A stretch of 64,000 nucleotides of DNA. Source: RPQJ01 sp963754125. GTDB taxonomy: Bacteria; Pseudomonadota; Gammaproteobacteria; Steroidobacterales; Steroidobacteraceae. This document shows, in pieces, positions 9,034 through 16,835 of this stretch; the stretch's first letter is position 1; each line of letters begins with the position of its first letter. A model generated the notes under the pieces. The model saw only the letters and a list, made by a program, of their open reading frames with translations, ran no database searches and had not been told where the DNA came from. The position numbers were made by a program, and so were the translations under genes. The DNA is taken from the NCBI GenBank assembly GCA_963754125.1, contig CAVWEX010000007.1, positions 310,001 through 374,000 of the forward strand, in the 5' to 3' direction.

Positions 9034-9064
9034 AGAGCCCGCCATCCGGCGGGCTCTTTGTTTT
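9034..9064 (+). terminator. Rho-independent terminator after the first outer-membrane protein gene
   Basis: A 10-bp stem (9034-9043 pairing with 9048-9057) with a four-base loop is followed by a T-rich tract. It lies 28 bases after the stop. Confidence 0.88.
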
Positions 9065-9127
9065 CAGGCCGGAGCAGCCTCTGGGTTAGCATTCGACCGT
9101 GACCACATACACCGGAGGAGTGCACCG

Positions 9128-9682
9128 ATGAAGACCCGGATCCTTGCCTACGGCACGCTGTTCATGGGCCTCACGAGCTTCTCGAGCCAGGCCGTGGACA
9201 ACGGCATCTACCTCGGCGCCGGCATCGGCCAGGGTGGCGTCCAGTTCGAGGAGCGGATCGAAGGAGATAACTTCGATTTCGACGCCAGCGATACCGCCTA
9301 CAAGCTCATCGCCGGCTGGCGGTTCCTGGACTGGCTGGCGGTCGAGGCCAATTACGTGGACCTCGGGACGGCCGATGACCGTATCGAGGGCGTCGATATC
9401 GAGGCCGACGTGAGCGGTTTCTCGCTCGCGGCCCTGGGCTTCCTGCCGATCGGCCCGGTGGACGTGTTCGCGAAGCTGGGCGCGGTCAACTGGGACGCCG
9501 AACTGTCGGCTCCTGGTACGGGACTTAGTGGCAGCGACGACGGCACGGACCTCATGTACGGGGCGGGCGTGCAGTTCCGCGTCTGGAGCCTGAGCTTCCG
9601 CGGCGAGTACGAGATCTTCGACGTCTCTGACGCCGACACCGTGGACATGATCTCGCTCGGAGTGACCTGGACGTTCCTCTGA
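9128..9682 (+). CDS. Outer-membrane beta-barrel protein (OmpA-like/PF13505 type)
   Basis: The product is 184 residues with a signal peptide cleaved near S-S-Q-A, then eight predicted amphipathic strands ending V-T-W-T-F-L. It has the D-N-G-I-Y-L-G-A-G-I-G opening common in PF13505 barrels. A clear GGAGGAG ribosome-binding site sits just before the ATG. The upstream gene is a paralogue of similar length. Neither carries a peptidoglycan-binding OmpA C-domain. Both lie between polA and engB, where most relatives have only a small RNA, so this pair is probably a lineage-specific insertion. Function beyond the outer membrane is not known. Confidence 0.85.
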   Translation: MKTRILAYGTLFMGLTSFSSQAVDNGIYLGAGIGQGGVQFEERIEGDNFDFDASDTAYKLIAGWRFLDWLAVEANYVDLGTADDRIEGVDIEADVSGFSLAALGFLPIGPVDVFAKLGAVNWDAELSAPGTGLSGSDDGTDLMYGAGVQFRVWSLSFRGEYEIFDVSDADTVDMISLGVTWTFL

Positions 9683-9928
9683 CACTGACCGTGCGACGGG
9701 GCCCGGCGAGGGCGGCCCGGCAGGCCTTGCCGCGACCGCCCCGGGGCCCGCTGTGCCGCGTTGCCCTGCAACGCTGGGCGGTCGGTCTATTATCAGCCAA
9801 AATTTCACTATAGGCCGATGGAGCGGCTAACCTGAAGGCCGATTCGGGGCCATCTATCAATTAATTGTTGAGCAGCTCGTGCCGCCCCGAACCGGCGTAC
9901 CCACGTTTCGCAGGCCTCGGTGAGCCAC

Positions 9929-9956
9929 GGAACTTTGCCGCGGAGCCTGACTCCAA
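9929..9956 (+). promoter_or_regulatory. Sigma-E/AlgU-type promoter of the candidate small RNA
   Basis: GGAACTT at 9929-9935, then 16 bases, then TCCAA at 9952-9956. This fits the extracytoplasmic-stress sigma consensus (GAACTT, 16-17 bases, TCnnA). The predicted start is about seven bases downstream, exactly where the first stem of the candidate RNA begins. Confidence 0.65.
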
Positions 9957-9962
9957 TTCCCT

Positions 9963-10082
9963 GAGCGCCTCACGGCGTTCGGCGCGGGCCTACCTCCCTG
10001 GGCTCGCGTTCACCCGGTCATCCCCCAACGCCGGGTTTGCCTGCCCCGGTTGGATCCGCTGGTCCAACCGGGGTTTCTTTTT
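9963..10082 (+). ncRNA. Candidate small regulatory RNA in the polA-engB position (Spot 42/ErsA/sX13 position)
   Basis: About 120 nt, predicted from structure. Stem-loop 1 is 9963-9980 (7 bp, loop TCAC). Stem-loop 2 is 9983-10008 (8 bp, 10-nt loop holding CCTCC). Stem-loop 3 is 10012-10036 (6 bp, 13-nt loop holding CCCCC). The terminator is 10044-10082. A stress-sigma-type promoter ends seven bases before the first stem. No coding frame is seen. The position just before engB, and downstream of polA once the two inserted barrel genes are allowed for, is where Escherichia coli has Spot 42, Pseudomonas has ErsA and Xanthomonas has sX13. ErsA is known to depend on the AlgU sigma factor, and sX13 uses C-rich loops to bind ribosome-binding sites. 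A similar mode here is inference. The 3' half overlaps the engB 3' end on the other strand. Confidence 0.72.
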
Positions 10083-10671
10083 CCGGCTTCCGGCGCAGCA
10101 TCCGCTCGAGTGCCCCGCGCGCCTCAGGCACCCCTTCCCCGGACAGGGCCGAGAATGCCTGGACCGTCACGTCCTTGCCCGCCTCCCGGCGCACGGCGGC
10201 GCAGCTCGCGGCCCGGGCGCCGCGGCCGAGCTTGTCCGCCTTCGTCAGCAGCAGGTGCACGGGGACCGACCGCGACTGTGCGAGGCGCAGCATGTCCCAG
10301 TCCTGGTCCTTGAGTGGGTGGCGGATGTCCATCACGACGATCACGCCGCGCAGGCTGCTGCGCTTGCGGAAGTAGCCCTCGATCAACGTGCCCCAATGCT
10401 GCCGCATCGCCCCGGACACGGCGGCGAACCCGTACCCCGGCAGGTCCACGAGTCGGCGGTCGGCCTCGAGTTCGAAGAAGTTGATCAGCCGCGTGGCCCC
10501 CGGTGTCTTGCTGGTTCGCGCCAGGCCCTTGTGGTGGGTGATGGCGTTGATCGCGCTCGACTTCCCGGCGTTGGAGCGCCCGGCCACGGCCACCTCGACC
10601 CCCACGTCGGGCGGCAACTGCTTCACCTCGTTGGCGCTGGTGAGGAACCTGACGTTCGGATAAGCAGACAT
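10018..10671 (-). CDS. engB: Ribosome biogenesis GTPase EngB (YihA/YsxC)
   Basis: The product is 217 residues and is a single TRAFAC GTPase domain. Nucleotide motifs are visible in order: G1 G-R-S-N-A-G-K-S-S, G2 threonine in the S-K-T-P-G-A-T-R segment, G3 D-L-P-G-Y-G-F, G4 T-K-A-D-K-L and G5 S-A-L. EngB assists late assembly of the 50S ribosomal subunit. The last 20 or so residues are a Pro/Gly-rich tail encoded over the terminator and third stem of the small RNA on the opposite strand, so that tail is probably unconstrained. It diverges from the cytochrome c4 gene. Confidence 0.95.
   Translation of the reverse strand: MSAYPNVRFLTSANEVKQLPPDVGVEVAVAGRSNAGKSSAINAITHHKGLARTSKTPGATRLINFFELEADRRLVDLPGYGFAAVSGAMRQHWGTLIEGYFRKRSSLRGVIVVMDIRHPLKDQDWDMLRLAQSRSVPVHLLLTKADKLGRGARAASCAAVRREAGKDVTVQAFSALSGEGVPEARGALERMLRRKPEKETPVGPADPTGAGKPGVGG
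10044..10082 (+). terminator. Strong rho-independent terminator of the candidate small RNA
   Basis: A perfect 11-bp stem (10044-10054 with 10063-10073), an 8-base loop, then TTTCTTTTT. It is oriented on the plus strand although the coding gene over it is on the minus strand. It therefore ends a plus-strand non-coding transcript, not engB. Confidence 0.9.
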
Positions 10672-10707
10672 GGGACGGGCGGGCGGCAGAGACCTCGGGG
10701 GCGTTAG

Positions 10708-10713
10708 TGTACA
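10708..10713 (+). promoter_or_regulatory. Probable -10 element for cytochrome c4
   Basis: TACAAT lies 39 bases before the cytochrome ATG in the short engB/cytochrome divergent gap. A matching -35 hexamer is not clear. Confidence 0.35.
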
Positions 10714-10752
10714 ATTTGGCGCTTGCCCGCCCCTGTTCCTCGGAGTGGTTCA

Positions 10753-11364
10753 ATGACCGCGAAGCTCGTCGCCACCCTGTCTCTGGTGGCCGTCCTCGGC
10801 TGGAGCGCCCCCACGCTCGCCGCGGGTTCCAAAGAAGCCGGCCAGGCCAAGTCAGTCACCTGCATGGCCTGCCACGGCGCCGACGGCAACAGCCCGAATC
10901 CCGAGTGGCCCAACCTCGCAGGCCAGCACGCGGGCTACATCGAGCAGCAGCTGAAGTTGTTCCGGGCCGGCGAACGTCAGAATGCGCTGATGTCGCCAAT
11001 GGCCATGATCCTCACGGACGAGGACATCGCCGACCTGGCGGCGTATTTCTCGTCTCAGACGGCGCGCGGCGGCGAAGCCGAGCCGTCCAAGGTTGCGGCG
11101 GGCCAGCGGGTGTACCGGGCCGGCAACGCGAGCAACGGTCTCATGGCCTGCGCCGCCTGCCACGGGCCGACTGGCCGCGGCAATCCGCTGGCGAACTACC
11201 CGTCCATCCAGGGCCAGCACGCCGTGTACGTGGCCGCCCAGTTGCGCGCCTACCGGGCGGGCGAGCGCGCCACCGACCCCAACCAGATGATGCGCAGCAT
11301 CGCGGCACTGCTCTCCGACGAGGAGATCGACGCCGTCGCTTCCTTCATCCAGGGACTGCGCTGA
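10753..11364 (+). CDS. Dihaem cytochrome c4-type electron carrier
   Basis: The product is 203 residues. A signal peptide ending T-L-A-A-G is followed by two similar cytochrome c domains of about 85 residues, each with one haem site: C-M-A-C-H and C-A-A-C-H. Each domain also has a Met-containing segment that can give the sixth ligand. This matches periplasmic cytochrome c4, which passes electrons towards terminal oxidases. The gene order engB-cytochrome c4-dsbA is conserved in Pseudomonas-like bacteria. I chose the ATG at 10753, which gives a normal signal peptide; an upstream ATG in the frame adds ten unlikely residues. Confidence 0.92.
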   Translation: MTAKLVATLSLVAVLGWSAPTLAAGSKEAGQAKSVTCMACHGADGNSPNPEWPNLAGQHAGYIEQQLKLFRAGERQNALMSPMAMILTDEDIADLAAYFSSQTARGGEAEPSKVAAGQRVYRAGNASNGLMACAACHGPTGRGNPLANYPSIQGQHAVYVAAQLRAYRAGERATDPNQMMRSIAALLSDEEIDAVASFIQGLR

Positions 11365-11396
11365 ACCCTCGCCCGTCGCCCCGGTCATAGCTGTCC

Positions 11397-12041
11397 ATGA
11401 ACGCATCCACTTTTAGGGTCTTCCATCCGCTTGCCGCGGTCCTGATGCTGCTCGCCGGCCATCTCGCGCTCGCCGCAGACCCGGTCGAGGGAGTGAACTA
11501 CAAGGTCCTCAAGCCGCCGGTGCCCACCAACGTCGCCCCTGGCAAGGTCGAGGTCGTCGAGGTGTTCTGGTACGCCTGCGGCCACTGCTACCTGCTGGAG
11601 CCGAAGATCGAGGCCTGGGAGCGCAAGGGCAAGCCGGCGAACGTCCAGGTGGTGCGGATGCCCGCCGTTTGGAACGAGCTGCTCAAGACCCATGCGCGGC
11701 TCTTCTACACCATCGAGGTCCTCGGCAGACCTGAGCTGAACGCCGAGGCGTTCCGCGAGATCAACGTGCGCGGCAACCGGCTCGATACACCCGAGAAGAT
11801 CGAGGCGTTCTTCACCTCGCGCGGCGTAAGCAAGGCCGACTTCCAGAAGACGTATTCCGGCTTCGCCGTCGAGTCGAAGCTGGCGAGGGCCGTGGACCTC
11901 AACAAGCGCTACCGCATCGCGAGCACGCCGACCGTGATCGTGAACGGCAGGTACGTCACCGACGTCGGCATGGCGGGCGGTGAGGACAAGCTCTTCGAGC
12001 TGATCAACACGCTGGCTGCAAGGGAAAAGCCGGCCGGCTGA
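11397..12041 (+). CDS. dsbA: Periplasmic thiol:disulfide oxidoreductase DsbA
   Basis: The product is 214 residues, with a signal peptide, a thioredoxin fold with the active site C-G-H-C in W-Y-A-C-G-H-C-Y, a helical insertion and the cis-proline loop S-T-P-T-V-I-V-N-G. It should introduce disulfides into exported proteins with DsbB as oxidant. The dipeptide between the cysteines is Gly-His, not the Pro-His of Escherichia coli, so its redox potential may differ. It follows the cytochrome c4 gene by 32 bases and is followed by a terminator, which suggests a two-gene unit. Confidence 0.93.
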   Translation: MNASTFRVFHPLAAVLMLLAGHLALAADPVEGVNYKVLKPPVPTNVAPGKVEVVEVFWYACGHCYLLEPKIEAWERKGKPANVQVVRMPAVWNELLKTHARLFYTIEVLGRPELNAEAFREINVRGNRLDTPEKIEAFFTSRGVSKADFQKTYSGFAVESKLARAVDLNKRYRIASTPTVIVNGRYVTDVGMAGGEDKLFELINTLAAREKPAG

Positions 12042-12060
12042 ACCGGTCCGGACCGATCCG

Positions 12061-12088
12061 AAAGGCCCCGCCTCGCGGGGCTTTTTTT
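12061..12088 (+). terminator. Rho-independent terminator after dsbA
   Basis: A GCCCCGC / GCGGGGC stem, extended by A-T pairs, has a three-base loop and seven T residues, 20 bases after the dsbA stop. Confidence 0.93.
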
Positions 12089-12197
12089 CTCCATCGCGGT
12101 CCCGTCGCGCGGCCATCACGTCACGCGGCTTCCACGGACGCGGAACGCCTCCTGCGCCGCTAGCATGCAATGCGAGCCCCCAGCGAGGGACCAGCTC

Positions 12198-14248
12198 ATG
12201 AATCCGCTTCGAACCGCCCTGACGATCCTCGCCCTGGCACTGCTGTCCGGCTGCGGCGGCAGCGACGATGGCGGAAGTACGCCGCCTGCGACCGCATCGC
12301 TCGTCGTCAACAGCCTGCTGGACTCGGCGACACCGCCCTCCGGCACGGTGACCCTGCGCTCGGCGCTGGCGGAGGCGGAACCGGGGCAGCCCATCACCTT
12401 CGACCCGCGGCTCGACGGCAGCACTCTCGCGCTCACCCTCGTCGCGGACGAGCACACTCGTCTGAAGGGAGAGGTCATGGGCATGCGCGACGAGCCGAGC
12501 GGCCCCGTCTCCTACCTCGTCGGCTACCTGCCGCGGGACTACGGGGCTTCGGCTCTGGTCGCCCGCAAAAACGTCGTCATCGATGCATCGGCACTGCCGT
12601 CGGGCATCACGGTCGCGTGGGCCGGCGGCCAGGACGCGCGGGTCATCGCCGTCGAGGGCGACCTCACGCTCGTGAATGTCGCGGTCACGGGCGGGCACAG
12701 CGTGGCGGTCGACATTGCGACCGGCAACCCGAACGACCAGCCCTGGACGCTGGCGCGGGGCGGCGCCGCGGCGGTCTGGGGCACGGCCCGGCTCGTCGAC
12801 TGCAGGCTGTACGACAACCACGTCCAGGGAGACTTCGACTCGTCTCGCGACCGCGGCGCCTTCGGTGGGGCCGTGTACGCCGACATCGTCGAGATGGAGC
12901 GTTGCATCGTGAGCGGCAACACCGTGACCGGGGGTGGCGCGGCCGGCGGCGGCGTCTATTCCGTGGGCGGTGCCGAGAGTACGAAGACGATGTCTACCAT
13001 CGACCGCTCCGCCGTCACCGGCAACCGCATCAGCGGGCTGTTCACCTACGGCGCGGGCGTGTACTCGGACGGCGGCGGCATCGGCAAGTCGAAGCTGCTT
13101 CGCATCACGAACAGCACGGTCGCCCGCAACCTCGCGGAGCCTGCGCCGGGCCTGCCCGGGTTCCTGCTGGCGATGGGCTACTGGCGCGGCGGCGGCGTCT
13201 ACCTCTCGAACGGCCACCTGGAGATGCAGGCATGCACGGTGGTGGAGAACGAGGTCAGGGGCGCTCCGCGCACCGACAGTCTCGGCCGCCGCAACCTCGC
13301 GGGCGGCGTCGCCGCCACCGTAGGCAATGCCCACGCCGTCGAGCGCATGACCATCGGCCACTCGATCGTGGCCGGCAACACGGTCGAAGAAATCGGCGGC
13401 GACCGCTACCCGCACGACATCTTCACCGGGTCGCTGATGCACTTTCGCAGCGCGGGCCACAACCGCCTCGGCGTGATCGACTTCAGCCAGATCCTCGTGC
13501 CCGTGGGCGAGCCGGACTGGGAGTCCCTCAGCCGACGTCATTTTCCGAAGCAAGGCGACTCGGCCGGGGTCGAGCTCGCGAGCGTCCTGGACCTTGTCGG
13601 TGGCCTGTCTCACTCCACGCTGGCGACGTCCGCCGGAGTGGATGCCGGCAGCCCGGCCGTGCTCGCCTATCAGCCACGCGGCACGGCGCTCGATGCCGTG
13701 CCGCCGGGCACCTACGACGTCGAGGTCACCCTCGCCGAATACTCGCTGGCGTCGGGCGCCATGGACGACTTCCTCGAGATCGTGCTGGAACGCCTGGAGA
13801 GCCGTCATCGGCTCGCCGGGTTCGCGGCCGGATTCAAGGCGGACTTCGAGCAGTTCCTGCGGGCGCCGACGCCGATGCGGCGGCCGGGGGCGTGCAGCCC
13901 TACCGGGACCCCTCCGGCCGCGCCATCCTCACGCTCGGCGACACGCACTGGTTCGGCCCGAGCCAGACCTGGCCGCGCGAACTCACCAATTACCCGTACA
14001 TCGAATTCTGGCACCGGCTCGACGACGCATTGCGGCAACGGGCGATGTCGGGGATGGGCCCCGAGATGCTCGGTGACGACGTCTGGCAGGACCTTTTTTC
14101 GTCCGGCCCGCTGGCCGAGAATCCGGGGATCCGGATGAAGGTCTGGAACCGCCGGGAACTCACCGTCCGGCGGCACGACTCGGACCAGGTCGGGACACCG
14201 CGGCCTGCAGGCCAGCCGGGCGACATCGGCGCAATCCAGGGACGGTGA
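12198..14248 (+). CDS. Beta-helix lipoprotein, choice-of-anchor Q type (frameshifted here)
   Basis: With one missing G restored at about 13861 the product is 683 residues. It begins with a lipoprotein signal ending L-L-S-G-C-G-G. The next 450 residues show repeated short strand patterns with Asn and Gly turns (such as G-G-x-V-Y and N-S-T-V) and the L-R-S-A-L-A-E-A opening typical of right-handed parallel beta-helix proteins of the choice-of-anchor Q group. The C-terminal 150 residues are of no family I recognise, but end in G-D-I-G-A-I-Q-G, the usual closing motif of that group. It is probably surface-exposed or periplasmic. Its ligand is unknown. Neighbours give no functional clue. Confidence 0.75.
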
Positions 14249-14314
14249 CGCGCCGCCTGCGTCGCGGCGGGTCCCTGTGCTAAAAGGGCGGCCTGTCCGC
14301 AGGGTCTCCCCAAC

Positions 14315-15289
14315 ATGCTCCGTCTCCTCATCCCCACCGGCAGCGGCTACACGTGGATCGAGCACGTGCCGCCGGCGCAGTTTCCCGACGAGTTCCTGTG
14401 GGCCGACCTCTACGAGCCCACGGTCGAGGAGGAGAAGGCCGTCGAGTCGCTGCTGACGGTCGACGTGCCGACGCGCGACGAGATGAAGGAGATCGAGACC
14501 TCGAACCGCCTCTACGAGGAAGGCGGCGCGGTCTACATGACCGCCACGGTCGGCAGCCAGCTCGACTCCGAGAAGCCCGAGAGCAGCGCGATCACCTTCA
14601 TCCTCGCCGACAACCGGCTGATCACGAACCGCTACGTGGATCCGACGCCGGTGCGGCGGTTCATGACCCACGTCGAGCGCTCGCCGGCCGCGTGCACGTC
14701 CTCCGCGACGCTGCTGGCCGGCCTGCTCGAGGCCTTTACCGAGCGGATCGCCGATCTGCTCGAGCGGGTGCAGATGGAGCTCGACGCAGTGTCGCTGACG
14801 ATCTTTCCGCGCAGCAACGGCGCCGCGGCGAGCAACCGCGACCTGCACGCGATGATCCAGAAGATCGGCGCGAACGGCGACCTGATCTCGAAGGCGCGCG
14901 AGAGCCTCGTGAGCTTCCAGCGTTTGCTGATGTACGTGCAGCAGGCGACCAACGTCTCGCTTTCCCAGGACCAGCGCGGGCGCTTCAAGTCCACGCTGCG
15001 CGACGTGCAGTCGCTCTCGGACCACGCGAGCTTCCTCGGCAACAAGGTGCAGTTCCTGCTCGACGCGGTGCTCGGCCTGATCAACCTCGAGCAGAACAAC
15101 ATCATCAAGATCTTCTCGGTGGCCGCGGTGATGTTCCTGCCGCCGACGCTGGTCGCGAGCATCTACGGCATGAACTTCGAGTTCATGCCGGAACTGGACA
15201 AGCACTGGGGCTACCCGCTGGCGCTGGTCGCGATGGTGGTCTCGGCAGTCATCCCCTACATCTATTTCCGCCGCAAGGGCTGGCTGTAG
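14315..15289 (+). CDS. corA: CorA-family magnesium/cobalt transporter
   Basis: The product is 324 residues with the CorA layout: an N-terminal cytoplasmic alpha/beta domain, a long helical stalk from about residue 140 to 255, then two transmembrane helices. The family signature Y-G-M-N-F sits at the end of the first helix, followed by a short periplasmic loop with acidic residues. The terminus R-R-K-G-W-L is basic, as expected for the cytoplasmic side. It forms a pentameric channel for Mg2+ or Co2+. The LysE-type gene follows after seven bases, so the two may be co-transcribed. Confidence 0.93.
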   Translation: MLRLLIPTGSGYTWIEHVPPAQFPDEFLWADLYEPTVEEEKAVESLLTVDVPTRDEMKEIETSNRLYEEGGAVYMTATVGSQLDSEKPESSAITFILADNRLITNRYVDPTPVRRFMTHVERSPAACTSSATLLAGLLEAFTERIADLLERVQMELDAVSLTIFPRSNGAAASNRDLHAMIQKIGANGDLISKARESLVSFQRLLMYVQQATNVSLSQDQRGRFKSTLRDVQSLSDHASFLGNKVQFLLDAVLGLINLEQNNIIKIFSVAAVMFLPPTLVASIYGMNFEFMPELDKHWGYPLALVAMVVSAVIPYIYFRRKGWL

Positions 15290-15296
15290 GCGCCGC

Positions 15297-15911
15297 ATGG
15301 CGCCGGGCGACTTCCTCGCGCTCGCTGCGGTCGTCCTGGTCGCGGCGCTGACGCCCGGCCCCGCCGTGACGGCCATCGTGGCGCGCGCCATCACCGACGG
15401 ACTGCGCCCGGCGATGGCGATCAACGCGGGCGTCGTCACCGGCGACCTGCTGTTCCTGCTGCTCGCCGTCGCAGGCATGGCGGCTGCCGCACGGTCCATG
15501 GGCGGCTTCTTCGACCTGCTCAGGATCGCCGGCGCCGGCTACCTGACCTGGCAGGGAATCGCCCTCTGGCGAGCGCGACCACGCGTGGCCCTGGCGGCCG
15601 CCGGCCCCCACGAGCGGGAATTCCGGCGCAACTACGCCGCCGGGCTGCTGCTCATGTTCGGACATGTGCAGGCCATGCTGTTCTACGCGGCACTGCTGCC
15701 GGGCTTCGTCGACCTCGCGACTCTGACTGCGCTCGACCTCGTGCTGCTCGTCGCGATGCTGGTCGTAGTGATCGGCGGCGTGAACACGGGCTACGCCCTC
15801 CTTGCTTCGCGCGCCCGGGGCTTTTTCCGGAACGAACGGGCGCAGGTCGCACTCCGCCGCGTCGCCGGGACGCTGATGCTCGCCGCCGCGGCGGTCGTCC
15901 TGAGCCGGTGA
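15297..15911 (+). CDS. LysE/RhtB family amino acid exporter
   Basis: The product is 204 residues, very hydrophobic, with about six membrane segments. The A-L-T-P-G-P-A motif close to the N-terminus is the family signature, and G-L-L-L-M-F-G-H-V-Q-A in the middle replaces the usual N-P-K-A segment. Such proteins export amino acids or related small metabolites. The substrate is not predictable. The start follows corA by seven bases and the stop precedes the NYN gene by 12. Confidence 0.85.
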   Translation: MAPGDFLALAAVVLVAALTPGPAVTAIVARAITDGLRPAMAINAGVVTGDLLFLLLAVAGMAAAARSMGGFFDLLRIAGAGYLTWQGIALWRARPRVALAAAGPHEREFRRNYAAGLLLMFGHVQAMLFYAALLPGFVDLATLTALDLVLLVAMLVVVIGGVNTGYALLASRARGFFRNERAQVALRRVAGTLMLAAAAVVLSR

Positions 15912-15923
15912 TAGGATTCGCCC

Positions 15924-16835
15924 ATGGCAAAGCCCACCATCACCAACATCGCCGTGTTCTGCGACTTCGAGAACGTGGCCCTCGGCGTCCGCGACGCAAA
16001 ATACGCCCGGTTCGACATCGGCAAGGTGCTCGAGAAGCTGCTGCTCAAGGGCAGCATCGTCGTCAAAAAGGCCTACTGCGACTGGGAGCGCTACAAGGAG
16101 TTCAAGGGGCCGATGCACGAGGCCTCCTTCGAGCTCATCGAGATCCCGCACGTGCGCATGTCCGGCAAGAATTCGGCCGACATCCGCATGGTGGTCGACG
16201 CGCTCGACCTCTGCTACACGAAGTCCCACGTGGATACCTTCGTGATCGTGAGCGGCGATTCCGACTTCTCACCGCTCGTGAGCAAGCTGCGCGAGAACAA
16301 CAAGCTCGTGATCGGCGTCGGCGTGAAGAGCTCGACCTCGGACCTGCTCATCGCCAACTGCGACGAGTTCATCTACTACGACGACCTGGTGCGCAAGGAC
16401 GAGCAGCGTCGCGGCCGCCGCAGGGCGCCGGCCAAGCAGCCAGCGCAGCCGGCAGCGAAACAGGCGGTGCCCGCGTCGGGCCCCGCCACGGCGCCGCCGG
16501 CAATGGCGCCGCAGCCCGATGCGGGACCCGCCGATTTCGCAACTTCGCCCGCATCGGCCGAGACGCCGAAGACCGAGGACGAGAAGAAGCAGGAGGCCTT
16601 CGACCTCGTGCTCGCCACCATCGAGGCGCTCGCGGAGGACCGCGAGGAGGACGAGAAGATCTGGGGCTCGATGATCAAGCAGGCGCTGAAGCGCCAGCGC
16701 CCGGGCTTCAACGAGACGTACCACGGTTTCCGCAGCTTCAGCCAGCTGCTCGAGGAAGCACAGGCGCGCCGGCTGATCGAGATCGAGAAGGACGAGAAAT
16801 CCGGCGGCTACGTCGTCAAGCCTGTCGCGGGCTGA
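15924..16835 (+). CDS. NYN-domain ribonuclease-like protein with C-terminal LOTUS/OST-HTH domain
   Basis: The product is 303 residues. Residues 1-165 are a NYN (PIN-like) domain of the LabA/DUF88 group, with the acidic metal-binding residues in F-C-D-F-E-N, S-A-D-I-R-M-V-V-D and V-S-G-D-S-D-F. A Pro/Ala/Gln-rich linker runs from about 165 to 215. Residues 220-300 form a winged-helix OST-HTH (LOTUS) domain, with W-G-S-M-I-K-Q-A-L-K-R and a basic end. The catalytic acids are intact, so a metal-dependent RNase directed by an RNA-binding module is the likely role. The target is unknown. The stop overlaps the desaturase ATG (TGATG). Confidence 0.85.
   Translation: MAKPTITNIAVFCDFENVALGVRDAKYARFDIGKVLEKLLLKGSIVVKKAYCDWERYKEFKGPMHEASFELIEIPHVRMSGKNSADIRMVVDALDLCYTKSHVDTFVIVSGDSDFSPLVSKLRENNKLVIGVGVKSSTSDLLIANCDEFIYYDDLVRKDEQRRGRRRAPAKQPAQPAAKQAVPASGPATAPPAMAPQPDAGPADFATSPASAETPKTEDEKKQEAFDLVLATIEALAEDREEDEKIWGSMIKQALKRQRPGFNETYHGFRSFSQLLEEAQARRLIEIEKDEKSGGYVVKPVAG

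Noticed and set aside
9697..9755. GC-rich inverted repeat after the second outer-membrane protein gene as a terminator.
   Set aside because: Arms can pair (GGGCGG with CCGCCC and flanking GGGCCC) but no T run follows. It may only be a 3' UTR stem.
9860..10040. A 6S RNA at the same place as the small RNA candidate, suggested by CCCTGAG and GGTGAGC strings.
   Set aside because: The two strings are in the reverse order from 6S RNA, and no long closing stem joins the ends. The four-hairpin model with its promoter fits better.
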